A DNA stretch of 64,000 nt from Balanoglossus misakiensis (taxonomy: Eukaryota; Hemichordata). Under the pieces are notes generated by a model. It worked only from the letters and a program-made list of their open reading frames with translations. It was not told the origin of the DNA and ran no database searches. The stretch is taken from positions 10,478,001 through 10,542,000 of the forward strand of contig CM082577.2 of NCBI GenBank assembly GCA_040954595.2. The letters are read 5' to 3'. Shown piece after piece: positions 31,101 to 37,000 of the stretch. The first letter of the stretch is position 1. Each line of letters begins with the position of its first letter. A program made the translations under genes and the position numbers.

Positions 31101-33482
31101 TTGTTTTGTGCAAAACACAATTGCGGTATTCTGCGAAGGGAACAATAGGAACTGATCCGTCTGGCCTGCTTGTGTTGTGCTTGTCGAATAAAAGGGTTTC
31201 TAATCTTAGAGTATTGATCGGCCTGCAGAGGATGTTTGCGGGGAAAAAGAATGCTACACTCTCTGCTCCCTGGATTTTGCTGTTCCTTTGTGTTCTTCGT
31301 CGTTTTCGTTTTGTCTGCCGTGAAATATTGTTCTCGGCTCGGATTCAAGAGAGAAAAAAGAAAGTCGGTCGGAGAAGCTTTAAGAACATGCAGACCTTAG
31401 AGTGAATTGTTTCTCTGCGTTATCGCGAACTGTGCACTAATAATTAACCCTTTTTTCCAAGACCCTTTAACCCGGCTCGCTGTGTTATCTGTTGTATAGA
31501 AAAATCTTGATTGAGGTGCTTGTGTGTTGTGGGTCAGTGAACAGGTTTTATTCGAGTTCGACGTCGAATTGGCAGCGCACAGCAAATTCCATAGAGCCCT
31601 GAGACGGGCAGACTGCGCGGGGATAATACAGTTCTGTGTCCGGCCTCAAGGAGCTGATCAATATTTTCAATTGATTTTGATGGGAATTCCTTTCCCACAG
31701 CCTCAGTTTCAGAGGGGAGAGCATGTGATGCTGGCAGTCGGGGCTCAGTACGTGCGTGGACAGCCCTGTGAGGTGCATGTATAGTTGTGCACTTTGTGAC
31801 TGCGGTATACGCGAGCGGTTTTGAGATGTTAGTGCTGCCTCGGAGAATCACTTATCCCATATGTGTGTGAAGGAAAGCGCATGTTTTGGTGTTGTCGGTT
31901 GTTGGATGCCGAGACACTGACTCGGCGCTGGTTGTTCATATATCTGGGTGTGCATGCAGAATCACCCGCATACGCTATAAGGGAAATCAAGGGGTGACTG
32001 TAGGGACCTCATTTGCAAGGCACTATGTACGTTGCCGTTATTCTGGACAAAAGCGGAGAGACTTCCCTGTGGCACTGCAGACAAACAGGTAAATTTGGCT
32101 GTTGATGGACTACTCGCGCAGGTTTAATGGCTGCAGTGGAACCTTGGTATCATTTGCCTGGGTGCAGATACTGAGATAACAATCCCCCACCCCCCAAAAA
32201 ATGTCAAAGATATGGGGATTTGGGCCATCCAAGGATACAATGTAGGAGGATTGCTATATATTCTACAAAGGGTGAAAATATTGTAAGGGTCATAGGAAAA
32301 ATTAGATTTTTATTCATGGCTGGGCGAAATTGTTAATGTTATTACCTGTAATGTACATGTACAGTATATGGCACTCTGTAGTACAGCTCATGTTTGTTTG
32401 TTTATTTATTTATTTATTTATTAGAAGCCTACACAATCTAGTCCCATTTATCCACATATAGTCTCACTTTATGGAATAATGTTTCTCTCTCTCGTTCTCT
32501 CCTTTCAGTCCCAGGGGGTCAGGAAGTACCAACGCCGGATCCTAATCTGGACCAAGCTAACGGGAATGTGCCGGAGGACGCGCCCCCTGATGGCCGGGAA
32601 TCTCTGCCGGAGTTGAAACGAGTCCCACCATCTATGCAGCAGAACCTGCAATACTCACCTGGACACTTAGGTGCTAAGCCGGAAATGTTTGAAATGAACC
32701 CTCTGTCGAGGACTAACTCGCCAAAGACCCCGCCCTACTCGGGGGGCGCCGCGGCAACCGTCGCCGCGGCAACCCCGCCCATCACACCTTCGAATATTCC
32801 TCCTCAGCCGTTGCAATATGAGCCGCCGCCCTCGTACGACCAGGTCCAGAACGGGGACGAACTGGTCACGGAGCCGGAGAATCTGGGGCCGGAAGGAGAC
32901 GAGATTCTCCTGCACGACTGGCTCAGCTCAGGTGATTCCTCGGAAGAGGAACTGAAACATTTGACGGAGTCGCCAGAGACGCGGGTCCGCCGGCGACCCT
33001 CCGCGGGTAGGCCGTCGTCGAACAATGACGAGTGCGGTAGTAGAGGAGACGGGACGTGCAGTCCCCTGCTAGGGAGGGACATCGACGAGGACACGCGATC
33101 GTGTCCGATACACGGCGTGCGGACGCCCCCCAAGTCGCCGAGCGGGCCGTGCCCGGTCCACGGGAATGTCAGCCCGTTAGAGTTAGACGACACGGATACG
33201 AGCGACGACGACGACGAGTTTCCGATCGACCCACAGTGCCCCGTACACTCGCCGACCAAAGGTGGCTTCCGTGTGCCATTAATGCTTCCCACAGCGCTGC
33301 CAATTCCTGACGACATTCCAGACATGAGCGGGGAATCCGACGGAGAGGAGGTGGTCTTCTGGGATCCTCTGAAGGCGAGGGGTGACGTTCGCGACGCGAA
33401 ACCCGGTAACCGGGACAACCTAAACAAAGTTCAAGACATGGACAGTGATGGAGTTATCTACGCCGGTGCTGATTACGTATAG
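922..33482 (+). CDS. CACNA1G-like: T-type voltage-gated calcium channel alpha1 subunit (Cav3), 3' part of gene, 27 exons
   Basis: Pore-forming subunit of a low-voltage-activated calcium channel in the plasma membrane; in this family it carries transient calcium current near rest and supports pacemaking and rhythmic firing. Joining 27 exons with GT..AG borders and consistent phases gives about 1510 residues with no internal stop. Numbering from the first complete codon: domain II S3/S4 to S6 at 1-153, II-III linker about 154-440, domain III about 441-720, III-IV linker to about 765, domain IV about 766-1020, tail 1021-1510. Filter acids E106 (TQEDW), D664 (SKDGW) and D961 (TGDNW) match domains II-IV of the Cav3 EEDD filter, and no IQ-type calmodulin motif is seen after domain IV S6, as in Cav3. 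Blocks such as [17 protein letters not shown] and [19 protein letters not shown] are near identical to vertebrate Cav3.1. The 5' part (domain I) is outside the window. The vertebrate paralogue cannot be assigned; invertebrates usually have one Cav3 gene. Confidence 0.97.
1651..1699. repeat. Perfect 16-bp inverted repeat (hairpin) in intron
   Basis: TGTCTATTAAGGACAC at 1651-1666 is repeated as an exact reverse complement at 1684-1699 with a 17-base loop. The flank GGTTTCACTGTA resembles the end of a dispersed short foldback repeat seen in many marine invertebrate genomes. It lies in the 705-bp intron between the domain II S4 and S5 exons. Confidence 0.75.
1813..1930 (+). CDS. CACNA1G-like: Cav3 exon: domain II S5 end, extracellular turret, pore helix start
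   Basis: Acceptor AACAG at 1808-1812; donor GTAGGT at 1931. Residues 62-101 begin [12 protein letters not shown], followed by a short turret and [15 protein letters not shown] of the pore helix. The turret carries cysteines in GCKFCEYL and KICDRK. In the snail Cav3 this turret is encoded by alternative exons (12a/12b, from the literature); I looked in both flanking introns and saw no second copy. Confidence 0.96.
2798..2953 (+). CDS. CACNA1G-like: Cav3 exon: domain II selectivity filter and S6
   Basis: Acceptor TTGCAG ends at 2797; donor GTGAGT at 2954. Residues 102-153 include the filter glutamate E106 in ILTQEDW and the S6 segment [18 protein letters not shown]. This is the Glu of domain II in the EEDD pattern. 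The exon is in phase 0 at both ends. Confidence 0.97.
3797..3836. repeat. TA dinucleotide microsatellite
   Basis: Alternating TA tract interrupted by a short TTTCTTATG spacer, inside a pyrimidine-rich part of the intron. Confidence 0.85.
4101..4170 (+). repeat. Dispersed repeat fragment with TGTC microsatellite
   Basis: GTCCCCGCTGGGCAAAGTCC at 4101-4120 is followed by a TGTC run. The first 17 bases recur with one change at 17957-17973 in the III-IV linker intron of the same gene, in the same orientation, so this is a dispersed element and not unique intron sequence. Family unknown. Confidence 0.6.
4862..4979 (+). CDS. CACNA1G-like: Cav3 exon: proximal II-III linker, acidic
   Basis: Acceptor TCTTTCAG ends at 4861; donor GTTGGT at 4980. 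Residues 154-192 are highly charged ([19 protein letters not shown], then basic and Asn-rich). It is cytoplasmic and not membrane-spanning. The phase 1 end matches the next exon. Confidence 0.9.
4980..6041 (+). other. 1.1-kb intron with a 63-bp tandem repeat
   Basis: Apart from the tandem repeat at 5146-5326 I see no structured element. The acceptor is TTTTTCTAG at 6033-6041. Confidence 0.7.
5146..5326 (+). repeat. 63-bp tandem repeat, about 2.9 copies
   Basis: Unit beginning TCTTTTCTGAACTTGTTCGT repeats at 5146, 5209 and 5272 with almost no divergence between the first two copies. This implies recent duplication within the intron. Confidence 0.9.
6042..6241 (+). CDS. CACNA1G-like: Cav3 exon: II-III linker, His/Ser/Pro-rich
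   Basis: Acceptor at 6041; donor GTGAGT at 6242. It completes codon 193 and encodes residues to 259. Low-complexity polar sequence ([16 protein letters not shown]) ends in LFDSDSRSV. The II-III linker is poorly conserved between phyla, so the support comes from phase agreement, splice sites and composition. Confidence 0.9.
6614..6768 (+). CDS. CACNA1G-like: Cav3 exon: II-III linker, Arg/Ser-rich
   Basis: Acceptor CCGATAG ends at 6613; donor GTAGGT at 6769. Residues 260-310 include [20 protein letters not shown] and a basic end (HHKKRR). The arginine/serine patches are plausible kinase targets by sequence only. Confidence 0.9.
7023..7263 (+). CDS. CACNA1G-like: Cav3 exon: II-III linker with RRAS site
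   Basis: Acceptor AACAG ends at 7022; donor GTAAGC at 7264. Residues 311-391 start [14 protein letters not shown] and contain ESRRASFAS, which fits the protein kinase A consensus R-R-x-S, then an acidic stretch TPDDDDKTD. The exon is markedly GC-richer than its introns, as expected for coding sequence. Confidence 0.92.
7864..7914 (+). CDS. CACNA1G-like: Cav3 short exon: Cys-rich segment of II-III linker
   Basis: A 51-bp exon, phase 0 at both ends, between acceptor ATATACAG (7863) and donor GTAACT (7915). It encodes [15 protein letters not shown] plus flanking residues, directly before a second Cys-rich exon ([11 protein letters not shown]). Vertebrate Cav3.1 also has a Cys-rich patch before domain III. 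Because length and phase let it be skipped without a frameshift, it could be a cassette exon. Confidence 0.75.
9027..9196. mobile_element. Small foldback (MITE-like) element, ATAG-rich
   Basis: The ends are inverted: CCCCTTACAAGAAACATTCT on the left and, read on the minus strand, TCCCTTACGAAAAATTTTCT on the right. Between them, ATTTCTATAG-like units are repeated about ten times. It is about 170 bp with no coding capacity, so it would be non-autonomous. Family not assigned. Confidence 0.6.
11155..11222 (+). mobile_element. 3' tail of a SINE/LINE-like element
   Basis: AAAGCGCATTGAGATG is followed by ATGCGCTATATAAG and then an ATT-rich microsatellite tail. Tails of this pattern (AAAGCGC..GCGCTATATAA plus a simple repeat) are common at the 3' ends of short retroposed repeats in many animals. 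The body may extend upstream to about 10830, but its 5' end is not visible. Confidence 0.5.
11474..11571 (+). CDS. CACNA1G-like: Cav3 exon: end of II-III linker, Cys-rich, entering domain III
   Basis: Acceptor TTCCTTAG ends at 11473; donor GTAAGT at 11572. Residues 409-440 contain [20 protein letters not shown] and end ISPENK. This aligns with the Cav3.1 stretch that ends LFSPQSRFR just before domain III S1. Confidence 0.95.
12472..12595 (+). CDS. CACNA1G-like: Cav3 exon: domain III S1
   Basis: Acceptor TTACAG ends at 12471; donor GTAAGT at 12596. Residues 441-482 include [20 protein letters not shown], the S1 helix, followed by RPSIKDDSM. It corresponds to VVLVIIFLNCITIAMERP of vertebrate Cav3.1. 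Confidence 0.97.
12935..13188 (+). CDS. CACNA1G-like: Cav3 exon: domain III S2, S3 and S4
   Basis: Acceptor TATACAG ends at 12934; donor GTGAGT at 13189. Residues 483-566 include S2 ([19 protein letters not shown]), S3 ([19 protein letters not shown]) and the S4 voltage sensor [17 protein letters not shown] with arginines every third residue. It is the largest transmembrane exon in the window. Confidence 0.98.
13570..13696 (+). CDS. CACNA1G-like: Cav3 exon: domain III S4-S5 linker and S5
   Basis: Acceptor TTTGCAG ends at 13569; donor GTGAGT at 13697. Residues 567-609 include [20 protein letters not shown] and the S5 helix [15 protein letters not shown], nearly identical to Cav3.1. Confidence 0.98.
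13892..14020 (+). CDS. CACNA1G-like: Cav3 exon: domain III extracellular turret and pore entry
   Basis: Acceptor TCTTGCAG ends at 13891; donor GTAAAC at 14021. Residues 610-652 start [20 protein letters not shown] and end RYNFDNLGQ. The turret has two cysteines (FHYCKG, TQCLDD) and an N-K-T sequon that could be glycosylated on the extracellular side. Confidence 0.97.
14522..14611 (+). CDS. CACNA1G-like: Cav3 exon: domain III pore helix and filter
   Basis: Acceptor TTCTCTAG ends at 14521; donor GTTAGT at 14612. Residues 653-682 include [21 protein letters not shown]664 is the filter aspartate of domain III, diagnostic of Cav3 (high-voltage-activated channels have Glu here). Confidence 0.98.
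15045..15169 (+). repeat. 31-bp tandem repeat, four copies, just upstream of the domain III S6 exon
   Basis: Unit ATTTCTTTTATTTGAATGCA plus 11 more bases is repeated four times with a few changes. The array ends 28 bp before the next exon, so it supplies much of the pyrimidine-rich sequence in front of that acceptor. Confidence 0.9.
15198..15390 (+). CDS. CACNA1G-like: Cav3 exon: domain III S6 and start of III-IV linker
   Basis: Acceptor CAACAG ends at 15197; donor GTATGG at 15391. Residues 683-746 include S6 ([20 protein letters not shown]) and [20 protein letters not shown], a charged helical stretch. Reading past the donor would add 13 residues before a stop at 15429-15431; the phase 1 donor is preferred because it joins the next exon in frame. 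Confidence 0.96.
17957..17985 (+). repeat. Dispersed repeat fragment
   Basis: GTCCCCGCTGGGCAAGGTC matches the start of the repeat at 4101 with one substitution. It is a short fragment only. Confidence 0.5.
18218..18370 (+). repeat. Duplicated AATCCAATATGGCTGCC motif, 130-bp spacing
   Basis: The 17-mer AATCCAATATGGCTGCC occurs at 18221 and 18351 with related flanks. Its reverse complement core GGCAGCCATATTGGAT lies in each of the four tandem units at 36226-36414, and a partial copy is at 2438. It is therefore a dispersed motif in and beyond this gene. Confidence 0.7.
18721..18872 (+). CDS. CACNA1G-like: Cav3 exon: end of III-IV linker and domain IV S1
   Basis: Acceptor TTTCTAG ends at 18720; donor GTGAGT at 18873. 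It completes codon 747 (Arg) and encodes residues to 797, with [20 protein letters not shown] leading into S1 ([19 protein letters not shown]) and YDMPQ. It aligns with Cav3.1 ..IGLNVVTMAMEHYQQPQ. Confidence 0.97.
19306..19415 (+). CDS. CACNA1G-like: Cav3 exon: domain IV S2
   Basis: Acceptor TCTTGCAG ends at 19305; donor GTGAGT at 19416. Residues 798-833 include [20 protein letters not shown] with the conserved S2 glutamate, ending VRYFKDR. Confidence 0.97.
19990..20120 (+). CDS. CACNA1G-like: Cav3 exon: domain IV S3 and most of S4
   Basis: Acceptor TCACCAG ends at 19989; donor GTAAGT at 20121. Residues 834-877 include S3 ([18 protein letters not shown]) and the beginning of S4, [16 protein letters not shown]. 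The last codon is split after G, so whichever S4-S5 exon follows must begin with the last two bases of a Val codon. Both candidates at 21575 and 22202 do. Confidence 0.97.
21575..21645 (+). CDS. CACNA1G-like: Alternative Cav3 exon (mutually exclusive candidate): end of domain IV S4 and S4-S5 linker
   Basis: A diverged second copy of the exon at 22202-22272: same 71-bp length, same entry phase (G|TC = Val) and phase 0 exit. Acceptor is CGGGGCAG (21574) behind a pyrimidine-rich tract with TTCTAAT and TGCTTAC branch-point-like words; donor is GAG|GTAACA. The peptide starts [15 protein letters not shown] and ends AIPE, while the other copy starts [15 protein letters not shown] and ends ALPQ; 10 of 24 residues are identical. 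The frame has no stop. Using both copies (142 bp) would shift the frame. I infer mutually exclusive splicing. A decayed duplicate is possible, but the intact splice sites and frame argue against it. Confidence 0.8.
21675..22035. other. CpG-rich intronic patch with C/A homopolymer between the duplicate exons
   Basis: Between the two S4-S5 exons the sequence becomes CpG-rich (CGCGTGCGTGCGTGCGTC; ACACGGCGCGTACGACACGC) and includes a C run followed by about 28 A at 21850-21877. The surrounding intron is CpG-poor. It may be an insertion or an unmethylated regulatory segment; no coding signal is seen. Confidence 0.5.
22202..22272 (+). CDS. CACNA1G-like: Cav3 exon (conserved form): end of domain IV S4 and S4-S5 linker
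   Basis: Acceptor CCCCTTTTTAG ends at 22201; donor GTAAAA at 22273. Residues 878-901 start [20 protein letters not shown] and end ALPQ, matching vertebrate Cav3.1 ([20 protein letters not shown]..). This is the ancestral form of the coupler between the domain IV voltage sensor and the pore. Confidence 0.97.
22273..23322 (+). other. 1.05-kb intron
   Basis: AT-rich, with a TCA/ATC triplet-rich patch near 22436-22470 and a partial internal duplication of an A-rich stretch (22575-22710). No additional exon is recognised. Confidence 0.7.
23323..23401 (+). CDS. CACNA1G-like: Cav3 exon: domain IV S5
   Basis: Acceptor CGTGTTAG ends at 23322; donor GTGAGT at 23402. Residues 902-927 include [20 protein letters not shown] and end ELFGRL. 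It follows either S4-S5 exon in the same phase. Confidence 0.97.
23673..23794 (+). CDS. CACNA1G-like: Cav3 exon: domain IV turret, pore helix and filter
   Basis: Acceptor CCGTGCAG ends at 23672; donor GTATAC at 23795. Residues 928-968 include two turret cysteines (DCTDSNPC), [18 protein letters not shown] and the filter [11 protein letters not shown]961 is the domain IV filter aspartate of Cav3. Confidence 0.98.
23966..24235 (+). CDS. CACNA1G-like: Cav3 exon: domain IV S6 and proximal C-terminal tail
   Basis: Acceptor ATTTTCAG ends at 23965; donor GTGGGT at 24236. Residues 969-1058 carry a Cys-rich extracellular stretch ([16 protein letters not shown]), S6 ([20 protein letters not shown]) and MKHLEESHK. 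An acidic then mixed-charge helix follows ([20 protein letters not shown]), a probable coiled coil. NSSN is a potential N-glycosylation site. Confidence 0.98.
24932..24961 (+). CDS. CACNA1G-like: Cav3 candidate microexon, C-terminal tail
   Basis: 30 bp, phase 0 at both ends, encoding [10 protein letters not shown]. Acceptor CATGATCTTCTCAG ends at 24931; donor GTATTT at 24962. It can be included or skipped without frame change. Support is splice-site quality and frame only, since there is no homology to check by eye. Confidence 0.5.
25814..25924 (+). CDS. CACNA1G-like: Cav3 candidate exon, acidic C-terminal tail
   Basis: 111 bp, phase 0 at both ends, between acceptor GCTTCATCAG (25813) and donor GTATTC (25925). 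It encodes [20 protein letters not shown] and a further 17 residues ending GVFQE. Composition is GC- and CpG-richer than its flanks and the frame is open, which favours a real coding exon. The weak donor leaves doubt. Confidence 0.6.
26083..26294. mobile_element. MITE-like element with 15-bp or longer terminal inverted repeats
   Basis: The left end ACTGTAAAACGGGTTATTTT (26083) and right end AAAATAACCCGTTTTACAGT are perfect inverted copies over 20 bases. The inside is rich in TTCGCGAA-type words. It is about 212 bp, non-coding, and CpG-rich within a CpG-poor intron. Elements with ACTGTAAAACGGG ends are widespread in marine invertebrates. Confidence 0.85.
27382..27444 (+). CDS. CACNA1G-like: Cav3 exon, C-terminal tail
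   Basis: 63 bp, phase 0 at both ends, encoding [20 protein letters not shown] and R. I chose the first AG (27380-27381, ..GAACCACAG) after the T-rich tract; alternative AGs at 27397 and 27402 would remove a few Pro codons but keep the frame at 27402. Donor GTGAGT at 27445. Confidence 0.75.
28044..28224 (+). CDS. CACNA1G-like: Cav3 exon, conserved HSLP motif of the C-terminal tail
   Basis: Acceptor GTTGACAG ends at 28043; donor GTATGT at 28225. Residues 1127-1186 include [20 protein letters not shown] and [14 protein letters not shown]. The second motif is similar to RTHSLPNDSYM in the tail of vertebrate Cav3.1, one of few conserved tail elements, so this exon is well supported. Confidence 0.94.
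28225..32508 (+). other. 4.3-kb intron containing a foldback element
   Basis: The largest intron in the window. It holds the long inverted-repeat element at 28983-30076 and a 22-bp direct duplication GCCCCCTCAAAGAAAGCCGG (30083, 30106) just after it. No additional exon is supported between 30.1 and 32.5 kb; a TTTA run lies at 32399-32421. Confidence 0.65.
28983..30076. mobile_element. Long foldback element with about 190-240 bp inverted arms
   Basis: The left arm (about 28983-29220) is present in reverse complement at about 29891-30076. Shared words include CGTTATCTCTAAAATTGT at the outer end, GTACGTGCGTGTTGAGAGAG and its complement, and AACCCAGTCCGTTCAAG at the inner end. The left arm carries about 50 extra bases. 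The arms enclose about 670 bp with no recognisable transposase. It is CpG-rich, unlike the host intron. No target-site duplication is obvious. Confidence 0.8.
32509..33482 (+). CDS. CACNA1G-like: Cav3 last coding exon, distal C-terminal tail
   Basis: Acceptor CCTTTCAG ends at 32508; TAG stop at 33480-33482. Residues 1187-1510 are Pro-, Ser- and acid-rich and predicted disordered. Notable are a PPxY motif (YEPPPSYDQ, near 32817-32840), an acidic run ([12 protein letters not shown]), three C-P-[IV]-H motifs (residues 1385, 1401 and 1430), and a C terminus GADYV resembling a class III PDZ ligand. The exon is strongly GC/CpG-rich compared with its flanks. Confidence 0.95.
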
Positions 33483-35981
33483 TGCAACATTCAAGAAATT
33501 TTTAAAACGGGGGAAAAATGAGAGAAAAAGAAAGAGAAAAAAAAATATGTAGTTTCAGCTGAAATGTCTAATTTATTATGCAAAATGCTTGTGAAGTACC
33601 CTCCCATGCTCTGGTGAAATCTTACCACCCCTGTCGATCGGTCCCTGTGAGACAGTCCCTTGTAGAATACAATTAGGCGAAAACCCAATAATGGGGGTGG
33701 TCAGTTATAAATAGCATGGGTCAATTCAGGTGAATACTATTTACAGTTTATACTGACAAAACTAGGTAATAGTGGTGCTGTGCTTGGCTCAAGATCATAG
33801 ACACCTGATGGATAGAAGAAGAAGAAGAAAAAAGACATTGTCAGTTTTCTCTAAAGAGACAATTTCTATTCTTACTGCAATCTGTATTACAGAAAAGTGA
33901 CTTTTTTTACTTTCCTAGCTGTCTTATGATATTTTTGTTTGCCACACTTGTAGCATACAAAAATGGCATTTCTGAAAAAAAAATTATTTAATGATAAAAA
34001 CAGAACACGAGCGTTTTTTGGTACTCTGTATAATTTCTGTGCCCAAGTAAATGTTTGGAATTTTTCTTACTTCTGTTTATAAAGTTCTGCATCTTCAGTA
34101 AAAAACACTTTTTGAATGATTCTGTGAGTTATGAGTATAAAAGATTTTTTTTCTTGGGAATTTTGTGCAATGAGCTGTTTAAGTCTTTTTTTATGAATGT
34201 ACTAATGGATATAATATTTCTATTTTTATTTCCTCACGTGATATCAGCATTGGTTTTACAGCAAATTTCTTTTGCATGTTTTACATTCTCTGTCTGATTA
34301 TTTTTTCCGATATTCTGTTTTAGAGGAGATCTTTGATGTGAAAGACCTGTAAAAATTTAAGTGAACTTCAAGATCTGGAGCCAGTATCTTGGATGAATTT
34401 TTTTTTATTTACAGAGAAAAAGTATTTGCTCTAGCTGTGGAGTTGCACAACCTGCAGACGATGATAATATGTTGGTGCTGCCCTGGAATCTGAATATCAC
34501 AAAATAATATGCCTTGGAACCTGCGTAATAGTGGAAAGATAGCTGTCGAGGAATCTGAATAAGATACATAAAGTACCTGGGAACCTGTATATGTATTTTA
34601 AAGCTTTAAAAAGGTACATTTTGTTTCACAGGATAATGTTTTAGTATTCAAATTCCTAGTAGATACCCAAATGTGTGTGTGTGTTTCAAACTCCAATGTT
34701 TCCACTCACTATTAAAGGGTCACTGTTCAATTTCTGTTAACACGATACAAGTGGACAGAAGTCGACTATAAATAGCGTTTCATTTCATAGATGAGGTCAC
34801 TTTCTTAAGAAAATACACCCTGTTGAAAAATTGGACAAAAAAAATGCAAATTCTGCAATAATGGAGTTTTGCCTCAAAATTCTTGCCCCTCCCCCTCATC
34901 ATGGTGGAGTTTTACGAACCAAGATTTTACACAAGTTGACTTTCTTTTTCTCTCCAGTGCTGTAATTTATGCATCCTGATCATTTGCATATCAATTGCAA
35001 CATAGTTGTACAGTTTTGTGTGACAAACGTGTCTTTTTTTTTAATTTATTGTGTGAAAATTGTCTTGTAGTGATGAGTCTATAATACCCACTCATAGTGT
35101 CTTGACCTCGAAAGAACCCTTTTCTATTTTTGCAGAGATTTATTTTTTGTTTTTACGAATTTTATTGTAACTGTACAACAAACCGTATTTCCCCCCCCCT
35201 ATCAAACAACTTTTTGATATTTAAAACACACACGTAGTCAGAACCGATTACATGTATTTGTAACTCTCATACATTTTAATTGGGGTCAAAGTTCACGCCA
35301 GCAGGAAGCGATTTACATGAGGCAGTATATGTGTGGAGAAACGTTTTTTTACAAAATGAAAACTTGCAACCATGAAAGAATTACAAACAGCTGGAGCCAG
35401 CATTGCGAGCTTTTGTTAAAAGTAGGTCACATTTACTTACACTGGTGCAAACAGTCAGTTGGAGAAACTAGAGAAGATGTGATTTTTCAAAAAAAAAAAA
35501 TCATGAAAAATAGGAAAAAATTATGTAAATGCAATTGATGATGTGCGACACACTTTTTGTAAATTTTGAAGGCGAAAGTCGGTCTCCGTGTTTAATTGTG
35601 CTGTTTCTGGCCACAAGAAAACATGCAGTGTTTTTATTTTTTAAAACGTATTTCAACATGTGTAGAATTCACACGGTAGTACGACGCTAATGTAGTACGG
35701 CATATAATGTGAGGCTTTTAGCGAGGCTTTTTTGCCCTTGGGTTGTGTGACTGTGTGCAGGATGCTGCTCCTGGGAGAAAAAAACAGACGGCGTCAAGGT
35801 CTGAGAACCACTCTAAACAGAATATTCTTTTTTAACCATCACAAGCAATCTTGCCAGCGTCATTGGTGCACACACTGCTGATTATGACAATCAGCGATAA
35901 AACCTTTTTGTCAGATTGCACACCAGTAGTTTTCTTAAACTGTCAGTTTTCAGTCACTGTTTAAATTTATGCAAACCAAAC

Positions 35982-35987
35982 AATAAA
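35982..35987 (+). terminator. Candidate polyadenylation signal AATAAA
   Basis: First perfect AATAAA I see after the stop codon, 2.5 kb downstream, followed by GT-rich sequence (GAGGCTGTTCGTTGC). Others are at 36550 and 36982. Confidence 0.4.
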
Positions 35988-36225
35988 TTCTGAGGCTGTT
36001 CGTTGCATCTTGTTACAAATGCTGTATTTCAATAACCACCTGCTACCCTTGCGACTGTGCCATCAGCTTTGAAAGTGTACTGGGAGATGAGGGAGGTCAA
36101 ATTTGTCGTTAAAATTGCCCAGAATGATTCTCCTGGCCGTGTCTAAAATGAGACATGCAAATTGGATCTGAGAGCCTGTCAGCAAGGTGGCCAGAACTGA
36201 CCTTTATTATTGTTGTCCTATATGA

Positions 36226-36414
36226 AGTCCCAGTTTTGGCAGCCATATTGGATATGGTAATGAGGTATATTGTGAATTTCCAGTTTTGGCAGCCATATTG
36301 GATATGGTAATGAGGTACATTGTGAAGTCCCAATATTGGCAGCCATATTGGATATGGTAATGAGGTATATTGTGAATTTCCAGTTTTGGCAGCCATATTG
36401 GATATGGTAATCAT
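36226..36414. repeat. 50-bp tandem repeat, about four copies
   Basis: The unit contains CAGTTTTGGCAGCCATATTG; copies start at 36231, 36281, 36331 and 36381. Its core is the reverse complement of the motif duplicated at 18221 and 18351. Confidence 0.9.
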
Positions 36415-37000
36415 GTATATGAAACTAACCTTAGTGAAAGTCGATGTTTATGCTACGAATATTTCTGTGGACAGTGCATCCTTCTTGATCATGGTAGCTG
36501 GTCAAAGATTAAAAAACTGTCAAGAGAAACAATTACTGCATTTTCTCAAAATAAATAACCAGATGATAGCATTCTATAGTTTGGTTAAGTTGTCAGTTTA
36601 TGGAAACTGCCAATTTGGTACTACATGTATAAATTTTCCAAAGCCAAGTTGTAATTTTTTGACGTGCTTGGCTGAAAACTGACATAAAGCTCACCTGTAA
36701 AATAATATGATTGCATGTGTGCACAACCAAAAGGCTGATACATTAGTGTACAATGCTTTTGACTCAGAAAAGATATTTCTCTAGATTAAAAAAGATCCCT
36801 TTAGATCCTGACCTTTCACCTGACCTTTGAACTGCTGGCAGTTTGGTAGATCAACAGCAAAGTAGTTTTTTGAGTATCAATTTTTCTCACATACTCTTGT
36901 ACACACACAGTGCAGTGATCATAGGGTATATTAGAATCAATTTTTTTAAAAGAGAGTCCACTTCTGTACAGTGTAAAACTGAATAAAATGAATGCTTTTT

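Larger units (their letters stand above)
33483..37000 (+). other. Probable 3' UTR and transcript end of the Cav3 gene
   Basis: Non-coding, AT-rich and CpG-poor like the gene's introns. Canonical AATAAA hexamers lie at 35982, 36550 and 36982. The first is the nearest to the stop codon, but the low-CpG composition runs to about 37 kb. It contains a 50-bp tandem repeat at 36226-36414. Which poly(A) site is used cannot be decided here. Confidence 0.6.

Noticed and set aside
36226-36414. Regular 50-bp spacing resembling a CRISPR array
   Set aside because: The whole 50-bp unit is repeated with no unique spacers, and the genome is eukaryotic.
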